Below, in pieces: positions 33,701 through 45,819 of a DNA stretch of 64,000 nucleotides. The first letter of the stretch is position 1, and every line of letters starts with the position of its first letter. The stretch lies in NCBI GenBank assembly GCA_958295665.1, contig OY282558.1, positions 112,706,838 to 112,770,837 on the forward strand, in the 5' to 3' direction. The translations under genes and the position numbers were made by a program. The notes beneath the pieces are model-generated. The model had not been told where the DNA came from. It worked only from the letters and a program-made list of their open reading frames with translations, and did not search any database. Source of the DNA: Tipula vernalis. Taxonomy: Eukaryota > Arthropoda > Insecta > Diptera > Tipulidae.

Positions 33701-33839
33701 AATGAAATTTGAATATGTGAATGAAACAACTTAGTTATATATTTATGTGTTTTTTATTGTTTTTCTCTTAAGCGACCACCTCTTGAAAAGACCATTTTTT
33801 CCTGGTACGCAAAGTGATCGGCTTAAGGAAGTTTCACTG
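30741..33839 (+). mobile_element. Tigger/pogo-like DNA transposon with intact ends
   Basis: The left end cagtgaaacttcc (30741) and right end ggaagtttcactg (33827-33839) are exact 13-bp inverted repeats, each flanked outside by TA (30739-30740, 33840-33841), the duplication typical of the Tc1/mariner/pogo superfamily. Similar gaccacc...gaaaa-ga sequences lie inside both ends. Transposase remnants at 32.6-33.4 kb fit Tigger. The element is about 3.1 kb, slightly longer than usual, with about 1.8 kb of unrecognised AT-rich DNA before the coding remnant. Confidence 0.85.
32610..33440 (+). pseudogene. Tigger/Jerky-like transposase remnant
   Basis: IRTRIKVIKDAAHGMSQRKL then VEIYAV (about 32640-32725) is the CENP-B-type N-terminal helix-turn-helix (K-x-x-V-I-K-D-A-x-x-G-M-S-Q-R-K-L-A-x-x-Y-G-V in relatives). 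Near 33120-33300, after a frame change, NVSEKLLKKCFAKCS and NENEELRNDVISIG match the C-terminal portion of such transposases. Most of the DDD catalytic domain between them is gone or unreadable, and stops are present, so the element is dead. Confidence 0.75.
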
Positions 33840-33841
33840 TA

Positions 33842-36800
33842 TTTGGAAGGTGCGAAATACATACACTTAATATTATATCCGGCAAAACAATGTTACTCTT
33901 CATAGCTTACAGCAAAATGTTTGTACCATTACACAATCACTTGCTTGTTGGTGCAGACTAAGTTATCAATGAAATGAAATATTGAACCGAAACAATTACT
34001 TGCAAATCTTCGTCCTAACATTGCTTTTACACAGCCAAACAATTAAGTACTTAAAATTAAGCTATTTATAGTAAACTTTGCGATGGCACAGTCAATTTTT
34101 TGATGTTTTTGCTTACTATTGGAAATAGGCTTTGCTTTTTATAAGTTTTCACTTTCACCAAAAGAAGAATTATTAGAATTGAAATTTTATCGAAGTCTAA
34201 AGCCCCTGAGCAGTTGTTTGGGATAATATAAATTGTGGCAAATAAGTTCGTGTGACCTTCAGTAAAAGAGTATTCGATTTTATAAATCAACATAATGAAA
34301 ATTTTAGGAAGTTGAAAATTTTGGGAAGTTTATGAAGTTAACAGCCTCAAGGTCTAAGCTATTTTTACAAATTTGATATCCACCAAAGAAAATATTTTGA
34401 TGTTAGTTTTTGTCGAAATTGACAAAGGACACTATTAAACTAAACAAATAGAAATTATTTCTCCATCATCTCTTTGGAATTTTCTCATTCTCTTTCTCAT
34501 GATAAACCCTAAAGTTTTACCTTCCGACACGAATTTATCATTGTAAAGCAACTTAAGCAAACAAGAAACTAAATTGTAAAAAAAATGACATGAAAACAGT
34601 TAGCAGTGGACGGCGACCAGCACTTTTGCGATACACAAGCTTCTGACAATAGTAAATAAAATATATCATCAAAGTTCACTAAAATAAATAAAAACACTTA
34701 CTATGGTATATTTAATTCCAAATTATGAATTCTAAAAGTCTTCTTGAAAAGTACTTACTCCTTTGAAGAAAACTTCTTAGACATCCATAAAATTCACACA
34801 CGACAAATTAATATTTGCTTAAAGCTTTTCTTAAAGGCATTTTAACACACAACATAAACATCAACTGACTCACACAGACTCAAAAACTTAGAAAATAGTT
34901 TTCTATATCAAAGTTCTTACAAATAGCAACAAAAACCAAACTAGTTTCTAACAATTGTCTATTGTATTGTGTTATTATTATTATAGTAGTATTGTTATTA
35001 TCTAGAATTAAAATATATTAAAAAGGAAACTTATATACAGCTTTGGCGAAAATTCAAAAAGTTGAACCAGCATTAAAGTTTTCATTTTCATTCACATACC
35101 ACAAAATGAACTAAAATAGAATTAATTTCTTTTACTACATAAAAGTTAGTTTTCCAACAGAATTTCTGGTCTATTGAAATTATATTTACGCAGATTTTAG
35201 TTTCTCTATAAACATATTATAATGTATTCATAATATAATATATGAATTAATTAAAACTTAATGTATGAAAAGCATATGCAAATGTTTTATAAGCACGCAT
35301 CGTCTCAATTTTAAATTACATACGTATACAAAAGTCAATAATCTAATTTTGTGTTTTGTACACAACAAAATGTAAGGCCAACAAAATAATATCAAATAAT
35401 TTATTTTTTTATATCATGTCTGCTCTAAATACATAATACTTCATACCACAACACATCATACCATCCGATGTTTGTACGATTTTATATAGTTTTTAGATAT
35501 ACAAAACATGTCCATGTCATATGTGTGTATACCAATGCGTGTTCACTGTACACAATTTTCGAATTTTTGTTCGAACAAATTGTTTCAGGGCACAGATGTT
35601 GTAAATATTTGAAATTATTTTGCATAATTTTGTATTAAATTTAAAGTCATTATGTGTTTCTAATTTCCGACTCCATTCAAATATTAATGATTATTATACG
35701 AGTATACATTTATAGCTTTTGTACAAATTGACCATCGAAGCTCGAACCCTATTTATAAATTAAATAAAATGGAAAAATTCGATTAAATAGATTCGATATT
35801 TTTAATGAAAACATTAATTATTGTAATTGATTTTCATTTTTATATTTTTAATACATTTTCATCATTTCTAAATTGAAAGCATATTAAAAATAATAATTAG
35901 ACATAAAAGGGCAATTAAAGGCTTGTATAAATTGAAATGCATAAATTAAAAAATAGAAAAATAACGCATTAAAATAGATATACAATAAGCATATATTTGT
36001 ATGTGAGAATTCAATATTAAATAACGTAATTTGGGCTTTAAATATGCATGAAAGCTCATGCTGAAATATAAATTTGCATTATTCCTCACAAATAATTTTC
36101 CTGTAGCAGGCAAAATTTGAAGCGTATATAAACAAAGCAGTAAAACTTATTATTTTATAGTATTACCGTAATTTTATTAATTTAATTTATGATCATTCCA
36201 TATTCCTTAATGCAGTAGCCTACAACAGGTATCAGCATATTTTTGTTTACTTAAAACTGGAATTTAATATTTTATACACGCTTTTGCAATACATTTCTAA
36301 AACTGAAATTACCTGTTTAATACTTTAACCATAAATTTCAAAAAATTGAATTATAAGAATTTTATAAATGGTAATGGCCAGTATTAGGTAAAACAAGCAC
36401 GAAACGAATAAACTTCAGAAATTAACTTGTTTTCATTTATTTATTATACCAATCTTCCTAAACATTAAAACGGTGCACATTTTCACAAAATATACGTGAA
36501 CTAGTAAGTGTTAAACGTTGTAATCAATTTTTGGCCGATGTCCAAAACTATACATTTACGAGAATGAACCGCAAATATCACTTTCACAATAATGAAAACA
36601 ACAGCTTGTCAACAATTGGAGTTCACACGGAAAATTGTATTAATATTTTTATCGTTCTGTAAAATATCGTTATCAATAAAGTAATGAACATGACCCTAAT
36701 ATATAGTTTATGGTTGTAAGGAAATAAAATGCCCATAATAAAACTACATTAAAATAAAATCTTTTCAAATTGCTTATACTCAAAAAAAAAAAAAAACAAG

Positions 36801-38865
36801 TCTGCTATAAATGCTACTCATAAATTTATCTCATAAAATTTATCGCCTTTTATCTTTTACATGCGTACACAATATATAAATATATATATATGTTATTTCT
36901 TACGAAAATCATTTTCGAAAGTTCTATAATCCCAGAGATTACGATAAAAGCTCTATATGCAGCCTAAAGTATAGGTATACAAAGGATTTTTTAAATTTAT
37001 TTAAAATATTCAAAAAACTGATTGAACCACAACATATCTGTACATACAAGATATAACCTGTAGCACATAATATTTAAAACACCCTAAAGCTTTTATATAT
37101 TAGTTTTTTTTTTTAAACCACACACATCACAATAACAACATACATAAATAAACCACATAAAATCAAATCATCAGTTTTTCCACAAAAATGTTCCCAAAAC
37201 AAAAACAGGGCAACAACAATATTATGTTTACAAAAACAAAAATAGACATTTTTCATCTCACAACCAAACTAAATAAAAATCCCACCAGATCATAAAATAA
37301 AATAAAACTTGTAACCAAAAATGTTTATAAATGTATATTGATTTTAAATAAGATTATATTATTATAAATAAATAAAAATATTTATAAAAAACAAAAATAA
37401 TCCGGGAAACCCCGTCGCACCGCTTCAATATATAGATAGAGAGAGAGAGCTTTCGATAAAATATACCAGCAAAACGTATTTTAGATGTTATTTTATATCA
37501 TTAATCCAAATTTAAATCACATTGGGACCAAAATAACTAAATAATTGATTTTTTTTCCTCCCGGCTGTCATTTACATAGGTAAACCATATGTATATACTT
37601 TGTCTTAAGGATGACAAATAAATATTTTATATTGTTTAACAAGATACAAGGAAAATTATTTACCCCATAATTCAATAATTTATTATCCTTCGATTTTGTT
37701 TTTATTTTATAAATATAAATTAAAATAAAAATCCACTTATCCCACAAAATATTTTATCCACTTAATTATGTATTGATAACAATAATAATAATAATAATCA
37801 TAATAATGAATTTCCACTTTTCACACAATTAATTTCCACATAACATAATAAATCAAAACAAACCCGAATCGAAATTATTTTTTATGCCACACACATAATT
37901 TTTTGTTTTATTTTAATTCACTTTGCACTAATTTTCGGTACCTGACAACGAATTATTAACGGACACGAGAAATTAGATTTTATTTTTTTTTGTTAAATAT
38001 TTTTATAAATTTTTTTGAAATTTATTTATTTTTTGGATATTATTTTGGTTGCGAAACGATTTTAGTTAAGAACGCGACTGCCTTAAAAATTTTTTGGTTA
38101 GGAAAATTCGATTTTTTTTTTTTGTTGTTTTTTTTTGTATTTTTCGTTTTTATTATTTTATTTTATCGTTGGTTTAATTTTTTATTTCGGTTTTCGAATT
38201 TTTCTTTTTTTTTCGAAAACAGCTTTCAGGGGAAATTTCCATTACAGTCCACATTATGTAGAATAAAGAAGGTATAGAAAACAACGTATAAACAAAAGAG
38301 AATTTTTCCTTCTATCGGGAGAGTCATGCGCATCCTAAAAATACGATATTTTTTGTATTTGCATTTTGCTATTCGGTTTTCGTTCAGTTTTAGGATGAGA
38401 TTTTTTTTATTTTTATTTTATTTATATGTAAGGCAGGCAGATATGGACAAATTCGACTGTTTACTAAAATTCAGGGTTTAAACGATACGTGATGTTCCAA
38501 GGAAATGTTTTGTTCATTAGGGAGATCTATCGAGCGAAAACTGATTTTAAAAGATCATTCACTTCTCGATAAAGTTCGTTAATTGGAAAAATGAAATTAA
38601 GGAACTGGACAACCACTCTAAGTTCTTGTGTTGTGTAAGCTTTAACTTTCTAAGAACTTGTATACACAAAATTTGCATTATTTATATTGAGTTTAGCGAA
38701 ACTATTCCTAAAAAGCGGATTAAGGAACGGTTATTCTGTCTATTGAAAGTTCCGAAGTTTGGGTTAAACAATAAACCTGTTTTCGGATTGTTTAATTGGC
38801 TAGACAAACCTTAATATGGTAATTGTGGATCTTTATAGAAAAATGCTTTAGAGTTTTTTTGTTGA
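33842..38865. other. AT-rich non-coding stretch, 5 kb
   Basis: I find no supportable gene or element. Simple repeats occur: GA run at 37438-37450, AAT/AAC runs near 37780-37805. The frame 37990-38277 is a poly-Phe artefact of T-rich DNA. The frame 38626-38814 has no motif. Confidence 0.5.
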
Positions 38866-40805
38866 TCTTTTTTGATTAAAATTTTAAACTTTAAAATTTG
38901 AATTTCAGATATTAAACCTTTCAAGTGATTTTCTTTAGACCATAAACTTTAGACTTTAGACTTTAAACTTTAAATACTTTCGAATCTAAATTTTACAATT
39001 AGACTTAACCTTAAAACTTTAGAATATACACTATAAACTTTAGACTTTTGAATTCAGGCTTTAGAATTTAAACATTAAATTTTGAACTTTAAACTTTAAC
39101 TTTCTCAAACATTAAAAGACATTTAACTTTAGTTTTTTGATTCTAGACTTCAGACTCTAGGCCTTAGACTACAGATTTTTTGGTTTGAAATTTAGACATT
39201 AAACTTTAGACTTTTATCTTCTCGCTTCAAACATTAAACTTTATTAGACTTTAAATTTTAATCTTTGGCTTTACACTTTAAACTTTAAACTTAAGACTTT
39301 AGACTAGACTTTAGACTTTAAACTTTAGATTCCACACATTAAAATTTAGATTTTAGTCTTTAGACTTTAAACCTTAGACTTTAAATTTTAGATATTAAAC
39401 CGTAGAATTTAAACATTAAGCTTTAGATTTCAGACTTTAAAGTTTAGATTTTAGACCTTATACTTTAAAATTTAGATTTCAGACTTTGGACCTTTTACTT
39501 CCAACTTTAAACTTTCATTTTAAACTTTAAACTTTAAACTTTCAACTTTAGACTTTAGACTTAGACTTTCGACTTAAGACTTTGAACATAAGATTTTAAA
39601 ATTTAGACTTCTGGCTTTTGCTTTAAACTTTAGACTGAAAACTTAAGAATTGAGACTTTAAATTTTATAGTTTTGGCTTTACACTTTAAACTTTAGACCC
39701 TAGCTTTATATTTTCGACTTTAGACTTTAAAAGTTAGAATTTAAACATTAGACTTTAGACTTCAGGCTTTACACTTTAGATTTTACACTTCAGACTTCAA
39801 AATTTAGAATTTAGACTTTAGGCTTCAGACTTTGGATCAATGACTACAGATTTAATTTCAAAACTTTAAATATTAAACTTTAGATTTTAGACTTAAGACT
39901 TTCGACTTAAGGATTTAAACTTTAGACTGTACACTTTTAATTTTATATGTTAGACTTTAAACTTAATTCAAAATTTTAGAGTTTTAGACCTTAAACTTTA
40001 GACTGTAAACTCTAGGCTTGAAAGAAATTTATTCAATAGAATTTATACTTTAATATTAAAATTTAGATTTTAGACGTTACAGTAGTCTTAAGACTTTAAA
40101 CTAAAAACGTTAGACTTTAGTCTTTTGACTTTAAACAGTATATAGTATTCAGACTTTAGACTTTAAACTTTTAACTTTAGACTTCTGACTTTAAGCTTCA
40201 TGCTTAACTCTTTAAACTTTAGATTTGATAATATTAATCAAGCTAAGATATTAGAGAGTATTTATAAACTTTAGGCTTTAATCTTTAAACTTTGAACTTT
40301 ATACATAAGACTTTAGGCTTAAAATTTAAGACCTAGGCCTTTAAACTTTAAAGTTCAGACTTGAGACCTTAGACTTTAGAATAAATGCTTTAGACCTAAG
40401 ACTTTAGATTTAGACTTAACACTCTAAACTTTACATTTTAAAACTTAATTTTTAAGCTATAGACTCTTGAAAGTATGTAGACCTTAGGCTTTAGACTTTA
40501 TAATTTGATTGAAGACGTTACATCTTAGACTTTAAACTTTAGACTTTTGACTTTTGAACTTAGACTTTAAGCTTTAGACTTTAGAACTTTGACTTGAGGT
40601 TTATACTTAACAGTTTAAACTTAAAAATGTTCAATTTTAGTTATGCGATAGACTCTAGAGACTATTGTATAGAATATAAACTTTAGACTTTAGACTTAAG
40701 ACTTAAGAGTTTAGAATTTTGACTTAACACACTTAAACTTTAGATTTTACAATTTTAAACTTTAGCTATAGACTTTAGAGACTATATAGAGCTTAGGCTT
40801 CACAC

Positions 40806-40809
40806 TTAA
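40806..40809. repeat. TTAA target duplication, left
   Basis: TTAA directly precedes the GGGGG terminus; the same tetranucleotide directly follows the other end (41413-41416). Confidence 0.8.
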
Positions 40810-41412
40810 GGGGGTATTCTGGTTTTAAAACAAAATATTTTTACCATTCATTCTTCTACAAACAAGTTATACGCTGGTTACAAGTTTTAGGCTGGTAAAG
40901 TTGGGGGTAAAAAAGGGATATGCTGGTTGATACGATTGCAATTCTACTGGTCATCTGAAACAAAATTTAAAAAAAATTGTTAATTAGTAAGAATGTCGTT
41001 ATAGCCCCTAACTAAGAGAAAATAGAGCAAAAAAAAAATCCCAAAATAGCGGCTGTCTGAAAAAAAAAACGAATTTCTCAACTCTTTTTTCATAATTTTT
41101 AATTTTTTAAAATAGAAAAAAAAAATGTTAATACTAAAACGGAAGGGGCGATAGACAGTTACACATTGAAGGTTGGTACAATATTTGAAGTAAATCGGTT
41201 AAATAGAACTAGAGACAACAAGTGAACCATGTTGAAAAAAGTAGTTTTGAGGAAAACGCGTTTAAAGTTTCGAACAAACATTTAAGGCAGTCGCAGGGGT
41301 CTAAGTCTAAAATAGCTAACTCCGTAAATTATTAGAATTTTGGTTTCAATTTTAAGAATAAGCAACAACAAAAAAATTAATTTTTTTCAAAATTCTAGAC
41401 CAGAATACCCCC
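40810..41412. mobile_element. 603-bp MITE with TTAA duplication (piggyBac-type, inferred)
   Basis: The ends gggggtattctggt and the reverse complement accagaataccccc are exact 14-bp inverted repeats flanked by TTAA. The interior has no array sequence and no ORF, but several A-rich runs. TTAA insertion is the hallmark of the piggyBac superfamily, and that is the only basis for the assignment. It inserted into the heptamer array, so it is younger than the array. Confidence 0.85.
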
Positions 41413-42270
41413 TTAAATTATTCGACTTTAGACTTCAGACCTTAGACTTTAAACTTTAGACTTTAGAGTTCAAACTTTAGACTTTAGAGTTTAGAGCTTA
41501 CACTTTAGGCATTAAACCATAAACCATAGGTTTACGACCTTAGACTTTAGATTTAAGACTTTATACTTTAGACTGAGACTTTAGACTTTAGCCCCTCTAG
41601 ACTTTAGAGTTTAAACTTTAGACTATTTTAGTTTTTACGCTGTAGACTTTTGATTTTATACTTTAAAATTTAGATTTAGACTTAACACTTTAAACTTTAG
41701 ATCTTATAATTTTAATAAACTTTTAGGTTTTAGAGACTATTTATATACTTTAGACTTTAAAATTTGAACTTTGGCTTTTATGCTGTAAACTTTAGACTTG
41801 AGACTTTAGACTTTAGACTCTAGATTTTAGACTTTAGACTTTTAACTTTAAATTTTAGATTTTGGAAATTAGACTTTAGAATTTAGACTTTACACTATGG
41901 ACTTTAGACTTTAGAACTTTGACTTGAGGCATAGACTTAATACTTTACACTTTAGATTTTTCAATTTTAAAATTTATGCTATAGGTTTTAGAGTTTACAT
42001 ATGGACAATAGGTTTTAGACTTTAAACTTTTGACTTTAGACTGTGAATTTTTGACTTTTGACTGTACACTTTAGACTTTAATCTGTAGACATTTGATTTT
42101 AGATTCTACATCGTTATGTTAAAAAAAATTTAGATTTTGGGCTTGAAACTTTAAATCTTAGACGTTTTAGATTAATTAAATTAGGTTTTACACTTTAAAC
42201 TTTAAGCTATAAACTTGAGACTTTAAATTTTAAACTTTAGGTTTTTGGACTTTAAAGTTTACACTTTAGA

Positions 42271-43240
42271 TTTTTTGTAATCTAATATGGTTTCACTTCA
42301 TTTCAGAACCTAAGTATAATTTATTCAACTGTTAATTTGCCTATGCCTGAAATTACAGTAACGCATGACTATATAATGAGGCGATGATGATTACTATGCT
42401 GGTGCTGATGATGATGATGATTAAAAGCAGTTCAACAAATAAAAAAGTTAATTAAAAATACTAATTGTATTTTATCACACACACACATATTATGAAAATT
42501 TGAAAAACTTGTTGTTATAATAACAATGATAAAGATAATTAAAAAAATGTATCAATAATTGAAAACAACACAATAAAAATAAATATTGTTTTTGGTGTTA
42601 AGTTTTATAGATGGTGTATAGTGATGGTGGGGATATGGTGGTGGTTGTGGAGTCGACGCGAATATTATTTGACATACATTATATTATATTACACACAGAG
42701 TACAAAAATATACGAACAAACGTATACGAGAATGTAAAAGGAAAAATCATCATCGTCATCATATCCATAACCATACTTCAACTATAAAATTGAAATTGAC
42801 ATTTGCAAACATACAATGATACATACAACGCTAAAATATTGCCAATCGTATATAGTATATAAGTCTTTTCAAGATTGGAAGAGCTGATGATAACATCTCT
42901 AAATGATAAATTAATCTTTTTTTTTTTTTTTTTGTATTCACACAACAAATTTTCTTTAATTTTTTCCCAGATTTTACTTTAATTTGAGTTTTATTTATAC
43001 ATATGTATGTATGTACAGTTAATAGGAAATGATTTGATACTATTTTATGTGCTTTTGTTTTTGTATATATCCATCACACAGAATACGGAGCTTTCAGGAA
43101 AATTAATTGAAATACATTATCATTACACTAAATTTGATTTTTCCGGCTGGGTTGTTCATTCAAATTTGCCTTTATGGGAATATATGTATGTATGTATATG
43201 GGAAAGAAATACATATTTCATTTATACGTTTAGTTGATTA
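42271..43240. other. Non-coding stretch with simple repeats
   Basis: GATGATGATG near 42395-42420, a CA run near 42477, GTGG-rich run near 42620-42650, poly-T at 42918-42933. No gene was recognised. Confidence 0.5.
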
Positions 43241-43245
43241 TTTGG

Positions 43246-43391
43246 AGTTGCGAACAAAATATTCGCAACTGTTGGATAACAATCGTGTATAATTTTATTA
43301 CGTAATTTATAAGTAATAATTTTAAATTAAAATGTATAAGGGAATATAAATTATTTCGTTGCATTAGTTACAAATTTTTTGTTCGCAACTG
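43246..43391. mobile_element. Small TIR element (~146 bp), possible MITE
   Basis: agttgcgaacaaaat at the left and attttttgttcgcaact at the right are inverted copies of AGTTGCGAACAAAA. The left copy is immediately followed by a second inverted copy (attcgcaact), making a small palindrome. The termini resemble Tc1-type CAGTTGCGAACAAA ends, but no TA duplication is seen and the call is tentative. Confidence 0.5.
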
Positions 43392-43713
43392 TATATCATG
43401 TGAAGATTCTTGATAAATCAAGTGTAAATAATTTAAATTTGGTATGGAGTTTTTAAGTATCAAATAGTACCAATCACCAAATAATAATCGTGAGTAATTG
43501 TGAATTAATTCTAGAATACATTTTAGACTAAACGCTTGTTAATTTATTTAACACAAATTTTAATTACATTTCAAATAGATTAAGAAACCAGGACGAGCTA
43601 AGGGAAATGGGAAATTAAAGTAAGTTGGACAGCAGGCACTTGCATTGTTTACTATAAACCATGCAAAGATCTGTACAAACGGTAGAAAATCTATCGAATT
43701 CAACCTAAGTATC

Positions 43714-43728
43714 ATTGTGTAACTCCCC
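43714..43728. repeat. Target-site duplication of the Jockey-clade element, left copy
   Basis: attgtgtaactcccc here matches attgtgtaattctcc at 48449-48463 at 13 of 15 positions. The two differences are consistent with an older insertion. Confidence 0.65.
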
Positions 43729-43970
43729 GTAGGAGTTTCAAGTCTCCTATCGGGCGCGTCCCCAGGTGGCGGATAGGGGGATGCCCTCACCGGTTCATCG
43801 GCGGGTAAGTGGGAAATAAAATACCACTCGTGGACCAAAACTTGCCAGAAGCGTCTGTTCACCAGGAGGTGCGTCTTCAAATAGCGTCTGTTCCTCATGC
43901 AAGAGGCGGCTGATTTCTTGCCTGGCAGTAGGCATAAAATGCTAAGGGAAGGACACCCTGATCAAAAACA

Positions 43971-45819
43971 AACCATGGGTAGCGAAGAAGAAAAATTTAC
44001 TCCCAGTCGTCGAAATCCATCGACCACAATGTCTCAGCAGTTGTGCACTTGGCAGCTGGGACAGATAAAACTACAAGCACTGCTACTACTGCTGTGGCAA
44101 ATTTTGCTGCAGCAAGTGAAATAACGGCATTGCAATATCTGGCTGATTCTTGTCCTGTTATTACTGGAAGCACAGAACAAGATATAAAAGTATAAGCCTT
44201 TGGTGGAAGAAGTACGGCACTTTGTAGAACACCACCTTCGACTCCACCGTCAGCGAGCACCACAATGCTGAGCGAACTTAACAATGAGAAGGAAAATATC
44301 TCTTCTATGAAGCATACAACTCTGAAGCAAACTTCTGAAGTCACGCAAAGTGCTTAAACAGTTAAAAAAAACAACGCGGAGTTAATAAATAAATTTGAGC
44401 AAATGGAGAAGTTAATCGCGCAGCTGAACAATGAAGTTGTCATGTTAAAAAAAGAAAACATTATACTAAAGGAAACAGTAAATAAAAATAAAAACGCAGG
44501 AAACTCAGCATTAATGAACAACCAATTTCAAGTACTCAGAGAACAAGACGAATATTACACTGATGAAGATGAGCTTGAAAGCGAAACAAATTGGAGACTA
44601 CAGAAAGCCAAGAGAGCAAATAAGAAAATAAGAAAAGAAACCAACCCAAGTAAGAGGAAAGCTGAATCATCACCTGAAGTTGAGCCAATTCAAACCCACT
44701 TTAAAAATGCCAATGCAATTACTGCACCAAAAGTGCATGAGCCAGAAAAGAAGAAACAGGTCCCATCGCCGATCAATATACTGGGAATAAAAAATTACGG
44801 TATTATTCAGAAATGGATGAAAGAATTAGTACAAAATGACTACAAAGTAATATCGCTCAGTAATAATATCTGGAAAATAAATATTACAGAGCCTGAAGAC
44901 TATAAAGCTCTAGCTAACAAATTAAATGTTGATGGTCACCAGTGGTACACTTACGAGGATAAAAATGATCGTTCAATTAAAGTAATGGCAAGAGGTCTAC
45001 ACCCAACTTGTTCAAAAGAGGAAATCATTGAGGACCTCAAAAACAGAGGCCTGAAAATAGTTGATGCAGTTAACATCATCAGAAAAGAGAGACGAGAAAA
45101 CAGGGAGGGAAAGGTTGAAATCACAAGAAGAGGTCTCCCACTTTCCATGCTAACCTTCGACAACCAAGAAAAAATCGAAAATATTTATAATATTAAGGAT
45201 ATCCTTAACCTCAGAGTTAAAATAGAAACACCGCGAAAGGTCACTCGACAAATTCCGCAATGTAAAAACTGCAAAGATTATAATCATACACAAAAATACT
45301 ACCATCGAGAAGCAAGATGTGTTAAATGTGCAGGAAAACATGCAGGAAATGACTGCACAATTTCCCGAAATACAACACCGAAGTGTATCAACTGTAATGG
45401 CCAGCATCCAGCCAATTACAGAGGATGCGAAGTTGCAGTATAAAATACGTAAACCAGTTACATCAAGAAATGTACAAACTATCAAAAAAACTACGGAGCC
45501 AAAATCGTTGACTCCTAATGTTAACTTACAAAGAGAGCGAGTAAATGAAAACGTAACTTATGCTCAAATAGTTCAGCAAACAAAGCAGAAACAGACTAAA
45601 GTGGATCTCGTTTTACAGGACATACTGAGAAATCTAGAGAACCTCAACAAAAGACTTACTTCGCAGGAAATGAGCCTGCAGAACGCACTAGAAGGAATGA
45701 AATCACAAACTAGCTTCAATAAAAGAGTAGAAGAAAACCTTGATCGAGTGTATCAAAATATAAATTATATAAAATCGAGTTATAAACCAAAGAAATTAAT
45801 AAAACATTACAAATTGTAA
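43971..45819 (+). pseudogene. ORF1 (gag-like, PRE_C2HC and zinc knuckles) of the Jockey-clade element
   Basis: The first section (from the ATG in accatggg, ~43974) changes frame and contains stops but reads ANFAAASEITALQYLADSCP. From 44403 to 45443 a 346-codon frame is open: a coiled, Lys/Glu-rich start (MEKLIAQLNNEVVMLKKEN); a domain at about residues 130-275 (LGIKNYGIIQKWMKEL, VMARGLHPTCSKEEIIEDL, RGLPLSMLTF) typical of Jockey gag PRE_C2HC regions; and zinc knuckles CKNCKDYNHT, CVKCAGKHAGNDC and CINCNGQHPANYRGC. In the first knuckle the expected His/Cys pattern is partly altered (QKYYH in place of Q-x-x-C). A +1 frameshift near 45440 leads into the C-terminal frame that ends at 45819. Confidence 0.85.

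Larger units (their letters stand above)
38870..42270. repeat. Long degenerate array of TTTAGAC / TTTAAAC heptamers
   Basis: About 3.4 kb consist of 7-base units, mostly tttagac, tttaaac and tttagat (for example actttagactttaaacttt). Adjacent units differ by one or two bases and the phase slips often, so the array is old or evolves by slippage. It is interrupted only by a 603-bp MITE. The unit is not the insect telomere repeat TTAGG, and dipteran telomeres lack short repeats, so a telomeric role is not implied. Confidence 0.95.

Noticed and set aside
37990..38277. 95-codon open frame
   Set aside because: It is almost entirely Phe/Ile/Leu from T-rich DNA; no signal, motif or neighbour supports it.
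38870..42270. Telomere array
   Set aside because: The unit is TTTAGAC/TTTAAAC, not TTAGG, the array is interstitial and degenerate, and Diptera lack short telomere repeats.
43729..43830. Structured RNA gene in the GC-rich leader
   Set aside because: Position and strand fit the 5' UTR of the Jockey-clade element; I see no tRNA or rRNA features.
43560..44344. Minus-strand frames of 112 and 115 codons
   Set aside because: They are antisense shadows of the Jockey-clade element's GC-richer 5' UTR and ORF1 start, where frames stay open because stops are rare.
44951..45485. Minus-strand frames inside ORF1
   Set aside because: Antisense to a clear gag-like coding region.
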